A stretch of 64,000 nucleotides of DNA, taken from Clavibacter californiensis (GTDB lineage Bacteria; Actinomycetota; Actinomycetes; Actinomycetales; Microbacteriaceae). The translations under genes and the position numbers were made by a program. Each line of letters begins with the position of its first letter. Within the stretch, counting starts at the first letter, position 1. A model generated the notes under the pieces. It did no database searches and was not told the DNA's origin. It saw only the letters and a program-made list of their open reading frames with translations. Positions 16,471 to 23,741 of the stretch are shown here, in pieces. The DNA is taken from assembly GCF_021952865.1 (NCBI RefSeq), contig NZ_CP040792.1, positions 496,001 through 560,000 on the forward strand. The letters run 5' to 3'.

Positions 16471-17241
16471 TCAGGAGCGCGGGCCGTGCTCGTCGTCCGC
16501 GGCGACCCGGGGCTCCTCGCGGGAGGGGCCGAGGTCCAGGGAGCGGTCGATGACCTGCCGCGCGACGTCGCTGATGCGCAGCGAGTTGCTGCGGGCGTGG
16601 TGGCGGAGGAGCGCGAAGGCGTCGTCGACGCTGATGGTGTTGGTGAACGAGAGGAAGCCCTTGGGCTGTTCGATGACGACGCGGGATTCGAGGGCGTTCT
16701 CGAGTTGGGCCTGCACGATGTCGTGCTCCTGGAACAGACGGTGGTGGAGGATGCCGAGCGTGGTCATGTCGCAGAGGGCACGTGCGGCGAGGAGGTCGGC
16801 GGCGTCCAGGGCCCCTGCGGTGGAACCGAAGAGGTTCAGCGTCCCGAGGACCACGTCGTGGTTGCGCAGCGGTATGGCGTGCACGGAGGCGTAGCCGAGG
16901 CGAGCGGCGGCGTCGCTGAACGGCCGCCATCGCGTGACGGCGGTGGAGATGTCGGGCACGACGACGAGCTGGCCGGTGTGGAAGCAGTCGAAGCACGGGC
17001 CCGCGTGCGCGTCGATCTGCAGCATCTCCATGAGCCGCGCGTCCTCGTCCGTCGACGCCAGGAGCTCCAGTTCGCCGTGCTTGTCGCTGAGCAGGAGGCC
17101 GGCTGCGGTGACGTCGAAGAGGTCCTGACTGGCGTCGACCAGCAGCTGCGCGACGTCGATGACGTCGTAGTCCTCGACGAGGGTGTCGGCCATCGTGCCG
17201 ATCGCGGCCAGGAGACGCGTCTCGCGGGGCTGGTCCGTCAT
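16471..17241 (-). CDS. GAF-ANTAR transcription antitermination regulator
   Basis: 256 residues, intact. The N-terminal GAF domain (about 10-165) includes AAGLLLSDKHGELELLAST, GPCFDCFHTGQLVVV and SVHAIPLRNHDVVLGTLNLF. The C-terminal ANTAR domain (about 180-240) is a three-helix RNA-binding fold: LENALESRVVIEQPKGFLSF, SVDDAFALLRHHARS and LRISDVARQVID. The Pro in IEQPKG replaces the usual Ala. ATG 17241 has GGAG at good distance and overlaps the stop of the preceding ANTAR gene (ATGA). It probably senses a small ligand through GAF and antiterminates target mRNAs; targets are unknown. Confidence 0.9.
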   Translation of the reverse strand: MTDQPRETRLLAAIGTMADTLVEDYDVIDVAQLLVDASQDLFDVTAAGLLLSDKHGELELLASTDEDARLMEMLQIDAHAGPCFDCFHTGQLVVVPDISTAVTRWRPFSDAAARLGYASVHAIPLRNHDVVLGTLNLFGSTAGALDAADLLAARALCDMTTLGILHHRLFQEHDIVQAQLENALESRVVIEQPKGFLSFTNTISVDDAFALLRHHARSNSLRISDVARQVIDRSLDLGPSREEPRVAADDEHGPRS

Positions 17242-17549
17242 GTCCGCTCCCGAGCCGTGATGCCGTCGCTCTCCCGCGTGAAGTGGAGCCGTCCGGTGAG
17301 GAGGTCGTCGGCGATCTCCAGCATGGAGCGGTGCGTCGCGAAGGCGTGGCCCTGGATGAGCAGGTACGCGTCCTTCGCGGGGAGCCCGAGCTGGGCGATC
17401 ACGATGCCCGTGGCCTGGTGGATGGTGCGGCGGGAGAACGGTCGTGTCGTCGCGCTCTCGTCGCTCTGGGTGGCGCTGCGGATGAGGTGGCGCCCGATGA
17501 TGTCGCTGAAGGCCTGCGCCTGCCCCGAGGTCCGCTCCTCGAGCGTCAG
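17238..17549 (-). CDS. ANTAR-domain protein with unclear start
   Basis: The frame encodes FSRRTIHQATGIVIAQLGLP ... AYLLIQGHAFATHRSMLEIADDLLTGRL, an ANTAR domain of the HQATG type. It stops at 17238, overlapping the next gene start by ATGA. No ATG, GTG or TTG exists before the domain; the frame just upstream is Arg-rich nonsense. The only start-like codon is CTG at 17549, overlapping the stop of the 88-residue gene as CTGA, which would give 103 residues. Alternatively one lost base at this junction split a single 88+103-residue protein. Coordinates assume the CTG start. Confidence 0.55.
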   Translation of the reverse strand: MTLEERTSGQAQAFSDIIGRHLIRSATQSDESATTRPFSRRTIHQATGIVIAQLGLPAKDAYLLIQGHAFATHRSMLEIADDLLTGRLHFTRESDGITARERT

Positions 17550-17812
17550 AGGTCGGATAGCTCCGCGTCGGAGGCGTCGACGGGGACCTCCCGTGCGACT
17601 CCCGTGGGGATCGCGGCGGCGAGGATCCGGACGGCATCGGCCGCGGACACCGTCCACGTGGTCGTGACGGAGATGCGGGCGACGTCCTCGGAGGACGTGC
17701 CGGTCCCGGCGAAGTCGACGTGCACGTCGCGCGTCTCCTCGCTGATGGCGGTGGTGGCGCGTACGCCCTCGAGGATGAGGTCGTCGTCGTAGGGCAGGTT
17801 GGTGATGGCCAC
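17546..17812 (-). CDS. 88-residue hypothetical protein of the ANTAR cluster
   Basis: GTG 17812 lies about 10 bases after AGGA. The product starts VAITNLPYDDDLILEGVRAT, then alternates strands and one helix (AADAVRILAAAIP) and ends in an acidic DASDAELSDL. It is acidic with no Cys, membrane segment or signal, and resembles a small alpha/beta domain; no family is recognised. An in-frame ATG at 17926 would add 38 Pro/Ala-rich residues with no ribosome site and was not chosen. The stop overlaps the presumed CTG start of the ANTAR gene, so the two are either coupled or parts of one broken gene. Confidence 0.5.
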   Translation of the reverse strand: MAITNLPYDDDLILEGVRATTAISEETRDVHVDFAGTGTSSEDVARISVTTTWTVSAADAVRILAAAIPTGVAREVPVDASDAELSDL

Positions 17813-17944
17813 GGTGGTGTTCCTGTCGAGGAGGGGGGCAGCGGAGGCCGCCGCGTCGACGGATCCGGCGCGGAAGTCGGGAGGCGCGTCGCACCGCGGA
17901 GCGGGTGACGGCCGGGACCAGGACACGAGGGACGCGCCAAGGCG

Positions 17945-18252
17945 TCAGTGCACGCCGGGCTCCGTCTCTGCGATCAGGTGCAGTCCGGCGGACGTGTTGG
18001 CGACCTGCATCAGAGCCTCCACCCATGCCGCGTTGATCGCCGGGGGCCGGCCCCGCTGAACGCGAACAGGATAGGGATCTCCGGGGAGATCCATGCGGTC
18101 CGGCGCCCGGCGCCCTCGGACGCGGGATTCTTCCAGGAGAAGGCGAAGCCCTCGCGGCGCCGGAGCTTGTCGATCATCACGATCTGCAGATGGGCCAGGG
18201 CCCGGTCGTCGATCTCGGTGCGGACCGAGGTGTTGTAGGTGAACTGCCCCAT
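17945..18252 (-). pseudogene. DUF7882-family small protein, frameshifted
   Basis: ATG 18252 has an AAGGAG ribosome site. The N-terminus reads DDRALAHLQIVMIDKLRRRE, then FAFSWKNPASEGAGRRTAW and ILFAFSGAGP, matching DUF7882 proteins of Microbacteriaceae (about 100 residues, often mislabelled ATP-dependent DNA ligase). After GP the frame becomes nonsense and stops early at 18010. Adding one C to the five-C run (18041-18045) restores PPAINAAWVEALMQVANT, SAGLHLIAE and a stop at 17945, giving 102 residues. The break therefore lies in a homopolymer and could be a mutation or a base-calling error. Function of the family is unknown. Confidence 0.85.
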
Positions 18253-18688
18253 GACTGGCTCCTTCGTGACGTCACCCGCGGAAGGGGGTTCCCGTGGGGC
18301 GGCCCTCGGAGCACCAGCGGAGCCGCCGACTTCGCAGTCCGATCCGCGTGCGCGATGAGGACGTGATCCGCGACCGGTGTCCAGAGGGCATTCCGCCGGG
18401 TTCCCGGTGACGCTGGGCGCGGACGAGGAGACGCCCAGGACGACGCGGGGGAGGCGCCGTCCCGGGCGAGATCCCGCACCGTCTTCGGGTCCGGTGCATG
18501 GTGACGCAGCTCGACGGCCTCGACGGGGTGTCGGCCACGGGCGAGCGTCCTGGGATCGAATGGTCCGGGAAGACCGTTCTGCGTGCCACTGTAGGGAGCT
18601 TCGGGAATCCGCACGAAGAGCGACGGGGGCCTTGACATCCGCCGCGAGCAGTCGGCGAGTGACCTCCCCGTCGACATGCGTCGCGGGT
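18253..18688. other. 436-base gap without a recognisable gene
   Basis: All frames here are Arg/Pro/Ser-rich and lack sensible starts. A perfect TTGACA occurs on the plus strand at 18632-18637 but nothing like a -10 box follows at 16-18 bases. The minus-strand promoter of the DUF7882 gene should lie within this stretch but is not evident. Confidence 0.5.
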
Positions 18689-19033
18689 TCAGATGTCGGC
18701 GAGACCCCCGAGGTCATGGGGGGCGTCGTCCTCCCCGGCGTAGGGGCTCACCGACTCCGGGTGCTGCATGCGCTGGAGGTCCGCCCGGATGGCGTCGACC
18801 GTCGCGTCGTTGTCGGGTTCGGTGATGGTGCTCGTCGTGGTCTCGGCCATGAACGGGGCGCCGGCGCCGAGGAGGAACGTCGCGTCCACCTCGTCCCCGT
18901 CCGAGCTGATGGCGTGGACCGTCACGGACTCCCCGCGCCCTCGTGAGGACAGGGCGGCGGCGTACTCGAGGAGGGCATCGGCAGTGGCGTCGCCCACGAG
19001 GAGGGACTTCTCGGCATAGGTGATGTGCTTCAT
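18689..19033 (-). CDS. Conserved 114-residue hypothetical protein
   Basis: ATG 19033 directly follows GGAGG. The protein begins MKHITYAEKSLLVGDATADA, then has a helical AALLEYAAAL-like segment and strands VTVHAISSDGDEVDATFLLG, ending in an acidic Pro-rich tail. It has no transmembrane or signal sequence. Similar small proteins accompany DUF7882 and ANTAR genes in Microbacteriaceae as far as I recall; function is unknown. TAGCGT lies upstream as a possible -10 box. It is the most upstream gene of the minus-strand cluster, although a 436-base gap separates it from DUF7882, so a shared transcript is doubtful. Confidence 0.8.
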   Translation of the reverse strand: MKHITYAEKSLLVGDATADALLEYAAALSSRGRGESVTVHAISSDGDEVDATFLLGAGAPFMAETTTSTITEPDNDATVDAIRADLQRMQHPESVSPYAGEDDAPHDLGGLADI

Positions 19034-19140
19034 GCCTCCACGCTAGGAACGTCCCCCGCAGCCGCCGAGGGCCTTGACAGGTCGGGCCGCTCCCGCTGCC
19101 GATGCCGATGCCGATGCGCAGCGACGCCCGCGGTCGTGGC

Positions 19141-19323
19141 TCACGGGATGAGGTGTGGGAGGAGGTCGGCGACATGCTGCAGATCCGCGGAGCGCATGCC
19201 GGGATCCGCGTCCGCCGGGGCGCGGTGCACCCTGGCGGCTCTCGCGGTCTCGATGGAGGCGAGCAGGTCCACGCCCCCGGGCCCCGGCACGCAGGCCGCA
19301 CGGGATGTCCGGCACTCCTCCAT
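19141..19323 (-). CDS. Possible 60-residue hypothetical protein
   Basis: Starts at ATG 19323, 27 bases after the acetyltransferase stop on the same strand. Codons from GGVDLLASIETARAARVH onward show normal G/C third positions and the product ends in an amphipathic SADLQHVADLLPHLIP helix. No ribosome site and no recognised family. It lies in a 316-base stretch (19034-19349) otherwise empty except for three tandem CGATGC units near 19099-19118. Confidence 0.3.
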   Translation of the reverse strand: MEECRTSRAACVPGPGGVDLLASIETARAARVHRAPADADPGMRSADLQHVADLLPHLIP

Positions 19324-19349
19324 CAGCGCGGTCCACGGCGGGGATCCCC

Positions 19350-19868
19350 TCAGCTCAGCTCGCGCCCCATCTGGATCCGCCGTCCGAGCCGGTCGAGGCC
19401 GAGCCGAGCCTCCGTCGCCACGAGCGCCCGATGGAACGGCGTCGCGGGCTGCTCTTCCGCGAACCCCATGCGCGCGTAGGAGGGCGCGTTCCACGGCACG
19501 TCCGCGAAGGTGCGCAGCGTGATCCGGCGATGTCCGCGCCGCCGGGCCTCGCCGGCGGCCGCCTCGACGAGGGCGCGCCCGTGGCCGCGGCGGCCGTGCT
19601 CCGATGGCACCGAGACCTGTTCGAGGTGCGCGAGGCCGTCGACCTCGAGGACGTGCGCGAAGCCGACGAGCCCGGCGCTGCCGTCGTCTGCGTCGGGATC
19701 CTCGGCCACCAGCAGGAACCCCGGCTCCGCGGCGCGCGACGCCCCGGTCGGCGCGGGCGGCCAGTCCTCAGGGCCCAGCAGGTCGACGAGCAGGCGGTCG
19801 GCGTCGTCCTCGATCCGCTGCAGCGCCTCGAGGTCGCGGGCGGCGGCGAGGCGGATCCGGGTGGGCAC
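19350..19868 (-). CDS. GNAT-family N-acetyltransferase
   Basis: 172 residues. The acetyl-CoA binding core is visible as LEQVSVPSEHGRRGHGRALVEAAAGEARRRG (Q/RxxGxG/A motif RRGHGRAL), followed by ITLRTFADVPWNAPSYARMGF, the typical motif B with conserved Tyr and GF end. It transfers an acetyl group to an amine; the substrate is unknown. Start GTG 19868 is preceded on its strand by TACGAT five bases upstream, consistent with a leaderless transcript, and there is no ribosome site. Confidence 0.9.
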   Translation of the reverse strand: MPTRIRLAAARDLEALQRIEDDADRLLVDLLGPEDWPPAPTGASRAAEPGFLLVAEDPDADDGSAGLVGFAHVLEVDGLAHLEQVSVPSEHGRRGHGRALVEAAAGEARRRGHRRITLRTFADVPWNAPSYARMGFAEEQPATPFHRALVATEARLGLDRLGRRIQMGRELS

Positions 19869-19940
19869 CCTGCATCGTACGAGGGGCGCGGGCCGGGCCT
19901 CAGCCCCGCACGCGCCCCCGTCGCGTCTCCGCGGTTCGAG

Positions 19941-21635
19941 CTAGTCCGCGTCCACCACGATCACCGTGACCACCGGCGTGCGGCGGTGGCGGCGCTGGAG
20001 CCAGCGCTGCAGGCCGTCGCTCATGGCGCGCTCGGCGGCGACGCCGTCGAGGTGGCGCTTGGCGGCCGCGTTTTTCAGGGCGGTGCTGATGGCGGCCTCG
20101 GCCTCGGGGATCCAGCCGTCGTGCTCCACGAAGCCGCGCGTGATGAGCTCGGCCGGGTGGATGAGCTTCTGCTCCTTCTCGTCGAAGATGCCGAGCACGG
20201 TGATCTGCCCCTCGGCGGCGAGCGTGCGGCGCTCCTCGAGCGCCTCCTCGGTCGCGACGCCGATGGTCATTCCGTCGACGAAGACGTAGGGCGCGGGCAC
20301 GCGGCCGGAGATCGACGCGCGGCCGTTGACCAGGTCGACGCTCACGCCGTCCTCGATGACGAGCGCGTTCTTCACGCCCGTGCTCTCGGCCAGGGCGGCG
20401 TTGGCGACGAGGTGGCGCCACTCGCCGTGCACGGGCAGCACGTTGCGGGGCTTGACGAGGTTGTAGCAGTAGACGAGCTCGCCGGCGCTGGCGTGGCCGG
20501 AGACGTGCACCTTCGCGTTGCCCTTGTGCACGACGTCGGCACCCCAGCGGATCAGGCCGTTGATCACGCCGTAGATGGCGTTCTCGTTGCCGGGGATGAG
20601 CGAGCTGGCCAGGAGGATCGTGTCGCCCTCGCCCACCTCGATGATGTGCTCGCGACGCGCCATGCGGCTGAGCGCCGCCATCGGCTCGCCCTGCGAACCC
20701 GTGCAGATGAGCGTGACCTTGTCGTCCGGCAGCTTGTTCAGCGCCTTGAGGTCGATGACGAGGCCCTTGGGGATGCGCAGGTAGCCGAGGTCGGAGGCGA
20801 TCTTCATGTTCCGCACCATCGAGCGGCCCACGAACGAGACCTTGCGGCCGTACTGCTCGGCCGAGTCGAGCACCTGCTGGATGCGGTGCACGTGGCTCGC
20901 GAAGCTGGAGACGACGATGCGCTTGGGCGCCGTGCGGAACACCTTCTCGATGGCGGGCGTGAGGTCCTTCTCGGCGGTCGTGAAGCCGGGCACCTCCGCG
21001 TTGGTCGAGTCGGTGAGGAACAGGTCCACGCCCTCCTCGCCGAGGCGTGCGAACGCGCCGAGGTCGGTGAGGCGGCGGTCCATCGGGAACTGGTCCATCT
21101 TGAAGTCGCCCGTGTGCAGGACCATGCCGGCGCCGGTGCGGATCGCGACGGCGAGGCCGTCGGGGATGGAGTGGTTCACGGCGACGAACTCGAGGTCGAA
21201 CTTGCCCGCGGTGATGCGGTCGCCCTCCTTCACCTGGCGGGTGACGGGCTTGATCTTGTGCTCCTCGAGCTTCGCGCTGATGAACGCGAGCGTGAGGCGG
21301 GATCCGATGACGGGGATGTCGGGCCGCTCCTGCAGGAGGTACGGGACGCCGCCGATGTGGTCCTCGTGGCCGTGCGTGAGGACGATGCCCGTGATCTTGT
21401 CGAGGCGCCCACGCAGGGTGCTGAAGTCGGGGAGGATCACGTTGATGCCGGGCTGGCTCTCCTCGGGGAAGAGGACGCCGCAGTCGACGATGAGCAGCTC
21501 GCCCTCGTACTCGAACAGCGTCATGTTGCGGCCGACGTCGCCCAGACCGCCGAGGGGCGTGACCCGCAGGCCGCCGCGGGGCAGGCGCCCGGGCTTGGCG
21601 ATGTCGAGGGCGTGGGCGTGGGACGTGGGAGGCAT
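19941..21635 (-). CDS. rnj: Ribonuclease J
   Basis: 564 residues, full length. A metallo-beta-lactamase/beta-CASP RNase with the zinc motif HGHEDH at residues 88-93, NHSIPDG, HTGDFK, LLTDSTN-type segments, the beta-CASP TDSTNAEVPG and FASHVHRIQQ regions, and VHVSGHASAGEL near residue 395. The C-terminal domain has GYITRGF-like GFVEHDGW. It acts as 5'-3' exonuclease and endonuclease in mRNA decay and rRNA maturation in the cytoplasm. Start ATG 21635. In many actinobacteria dapA precedes this gene; here the upstream 496 bases hold no gene and the next gene diverges. Confidence 0.97.
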   Translation of the reverse strand: MPPTSHAHALDIAKPGRLPRGGLRVTPLGGLGDVGRNMTLFEYEGELLIVDCGVLFPEESQPGINVILPDFSTLRGRLDKITGIVLTHGHEDHIGGVPYLLQERPDIPVIGSRLTLAFISAKLEEHKIKPVTRQVKEGDRITAGKFDLEFVAVNHSIPDGLAVAIRTGAGMVLHTGDFKMDQFPMDRRLTDLGAFARLGEEGVDLFLTDSTNAEVPGFTTAEKDLTPAIEKVFRTAPKRIVVSSFASHVHRIQQVLDSAEQYGRKVSFVGRSMVRNMKIASDLGYLRIPKGLVIDLKALNKLPDDKVTLICTGSQGEPMAALSRMARREHIIEVGEGDTILLASSLIPGNENAIYGVINGLIRWGADVVHKGNAKVHVSGHASAGELVYCYNLVKPRNVLPVHGEWRHLVANAALAESTGVKNALVIEDGVSVDLVNGRASISGRVPAPYVFVDGMTIGVATEEALEERRTLAAEGQITVLGIFDEKEQKLIHPAELITRGFVEHDGWIPEAEAAISTALKNAAAKRHLDGVAAERAMSDGLQRWLQRRHRRTPVVTVIVVDAD

Positions 21636-22131
21636 GGTGCCTTTCTGGTCAGGTCGTGCGGGTGATGCCGAGGTGCGCGGATCGTGCTCGCGCGGTTCGT
21701 GCGTGGAGACGGTGCCTCCGGTGATGTCAGGGGCCGTCCGGGAGGACGGGTGGTGCGGCGCCGGGTCGCGGACGACGGGGGCGATGCGCGTCGTGCGGAT
21801 GCCGTATCGCGCCCGGTCGGATCAGGGACCAGCCGGTGTGGGCTGAGGTCCGTGTCGCGATGGCGAGCGGCGGCGCGCGATGCGCGGTCAGGGTCGAGTC
21901 TCCCATGCCCGGGACGCGGAGTCCGCCCGGGCGCTCCGCGAGCCCGCTCCGGGCCCGCTCCGGGAGCCGAGGTGACGCCAACCCTCCCTTCACGTTAGGG
22001 TTGGTCGCAGGAGCCCGCTCCGATCCCCTTCCCCTCCCGGCCGCCCGAACGGCGGCCCATCACCCGCGCGACGACGCGCCATCGACCTCATCAGAGCGGG
22101 CCCGGAGCCCGCGACAGAACGGAGCCCCTCC
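21636..22131. other. 496-base divergent intergenic region
   Basis: No convincing gene in any frame. It separates minus-strand RNase J from the plus-strand SulP gene and must contain both promoters. A CGTTAGGGTTGG stretch near 21993-22004 is less G/C-rich than its surroundings and TTAGGGT could be part of the SulP promoter. A CGGCCGCCCGAACGGCGGCC inverted repeat near 22040-22060 could fold in the SulP leader. Confidence 0.4.
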
Positions 22132-23664
22132 ATGGCCTCAGGAACAGCCACCCCGACCGCCGTCGCGCCGACCGCGCGACACCCCAGCCCCACCGTCCTC
22201 CAGGCGCTGCGGAGCCCGCGCCTCCTCAGCCGCGAGGTGCTCGCGGGCCTCGTGGTCGCGCTCGCGCTCATCCCCGAGGCGATCTCGTTCTCGATCATCG
22301 CGGGCGTGGATCCGCGCGTCGGCCTCTTCTCCTCGTTCGTGATGGCCGTCGCCATCGCGTTCCTCGGCGGCCGGCCCGCCATGATCACCGCGGCCACGGG
22401 CGCCGTCGCGCTCGTCGTGGCGCCGGTCGTCCGCGACCACGGCCTCGACTACCTCATCGCCACCGTCATCCTCGGCGGGATCCTGCAGATCGTCCTCGGC
22501 CTGCTCGGGGTCGCGAAGCTCATGCGCTTCATCCCGCGCTCGGTGATGGTCGGGTTCGTCAACGCGCTCGCGATCCTCATCTTCTCCGCGCAGATCCCGA
22601 ACCTCGTGGGCGTGCCGTGGCTCGTCTACCCGCTGGTCGCGGTGGGGATCGCGATCATCGTGGTGATGCCGCGGATCACCAAGGTCGTCCCGGCGCCGCT
22701 CGTCGCCATCGTCGTGGTCACGGCCGCGGTGGTCGTCACGGCGCTCGCCGTGCCGACCGTGGGCGACGAGGGCGCGCTGCCGGACAGCCTGCCGACCCTC
22801 TTCATCCCGGACGTGCCGCTCACGTTCGACACGCTGCGGATCATCGCGCCGTACGCGCTGGCGCTCGCGCTCGTCGGGATCCTCGAGTCGCTCATGACCG
22901 CGAAGCTCGTCGACGACATCACCGACACCCCCTCGCGCAAGACCCGCGAGACGCTCGGCCAGGGCGGCGCGAACATCCTCTCGGGCCTCTTCGGCGGCAT
23001 GGGCGGCTGCGCGATGATCGGCCAGACGATGATCAACGTGAAGGCATCCGGTGCCCGCACCCGCATCTCCACGTTCCTCGCGGGCGTCTTCCTGCTGATC
23101 CTCGTGGTGGGCCTCGGCGACGTCGTCGCGATCATCCCGATGGCCGCGCTCGTGGCAGTGATGATCATGGTCTCGGTCGGCACGTTCGACTGGCACAGCA
23201 TCCGGCCGTCGACGCTGCGCCGCATGCCCGTGGGGGAGACGCTCGTCATGGTGCTCACCGTGATCGTCGTCGTGCTCACCGACAACCTCGCCATCGGCGT
23301 CATCGTCGGCGTCATCGCCGCGATGATCGTGTTCGCCCGCCGGGTCGCGCACTTCGCCACCGTCGAGCGCACCGTGCGGGTGGACGCCGACGGCGTCGAG
23401 ACCGCGCACTACGCCGTGATCGGCGAGCTGTTCTTCGCCTCCAGCAACGACCTCACGACGCAGTTCGACTACGCGGGCGACCCGGAGCGCGTCGTCATCG
23501 ACATGAGCGGATCCCACGTGTGGGACGCCTCGACCGTCGCGGCCCTCGACGCCATCACGTACAAGTACGAGCGCCACGGCACGCGGGCCGTCATCAGCGG
23601 GATGAACGCCTCGTCCGCCGCGATGCACGGACGCCTCGCGGGGGAGCTCGGCGCAGGTCACTGA
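22132..23664 (+). CDS. SulP-family anion transporter with STAS domain
   Basis: 510 residues. The N-terminal transporter domain has about 12-14 helices with the family hallmark GLVVALALIPEAISFSIIAG near the start and GLFGGMGGCAMIGQTMINVK in the middle. A C-terminal STAS domain (about 410-510) contains VIDMSGSHVWDASTVAALDA. SulP proteins carry sulfate, bicarbonate or other anions; the QTMINVK branch is often annotated as sulfate or bicarbonate permease. ATG 22132 was taken as start though the ribosome site is weak (ACGGAGC). Next to an aldehyde dehydrogenase and sulfur-metabolism operon, so sulfate is attractive but not proven. Confidence 0.92.
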   Translation: MASGTATPTAVAPTARHPSPTVLQALRSPRLLSREVLAGLVVALALIPEAISFSIIAGVDPRVGLFSSFVMAVAIAFLGGRPAMITAATGAVALVVAPVVRDHGLDYLIATVILGGILQIVLGLLGVAKLMRFIPRSVMVGFVNALAILIFSAQIPNLVGVPWLVYPLVAVGIAIIVVMPRITKVVPAPLVAIVVVTAAVVVTALAVPTVGDEGALPDSLPTLFIPDVPLTFDTLRIIAPYALALALVGILESLMTAKLVDDITDTPSRKTRETLGQGGANILSGLFGGMGGCAMIGQTMINVKASGARTRISTFLAGVFLLILVVGLGDVVAIIPMAALVAVMIMVSVGTFDWHSIRPSTLRRMPVGETLVMVLTVIVVVLTDNLAIGVIVGVIAAMIVFARRVAHFATVERTVRVDADGVETAHYAVIGELFFASSNDLTTQFDYAGDPERVVIDMSGSHVWDASTVAALDAITYKYERHGTRAVISGMNASSAAMHGRLAGELGAGH

Positions 23665-23741
23665 CCGGGGTCGTCCGCCGGGGCCGCTCGATATCGTGGG
23701 CCCACCCGCGTGACCCGCGCGGCGTTCGAGGAGGAGCCCCC

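Noticed and set aside
17813-17926. N-terminal extension of the 88-residue protein to ATG 17926
   Set aside because: The extra residues are Pro/Ala/Arg-rich without a ribosome site; GTG 17812 has AGGA upstream and starts at the first structured strand.
18632-18637. Perfect TTGACA on the plus strand, with another at 19074-19079
   Set aside because: Neither has a -10 box at 16-18 bases and neither leads to a plus-strand gene.
19099-19118. Three tandem CGATGC units as a CRISPR or VNTR
   Set aside because: Only three 6-base units with no spacers; too short to be more than a minor repeat.
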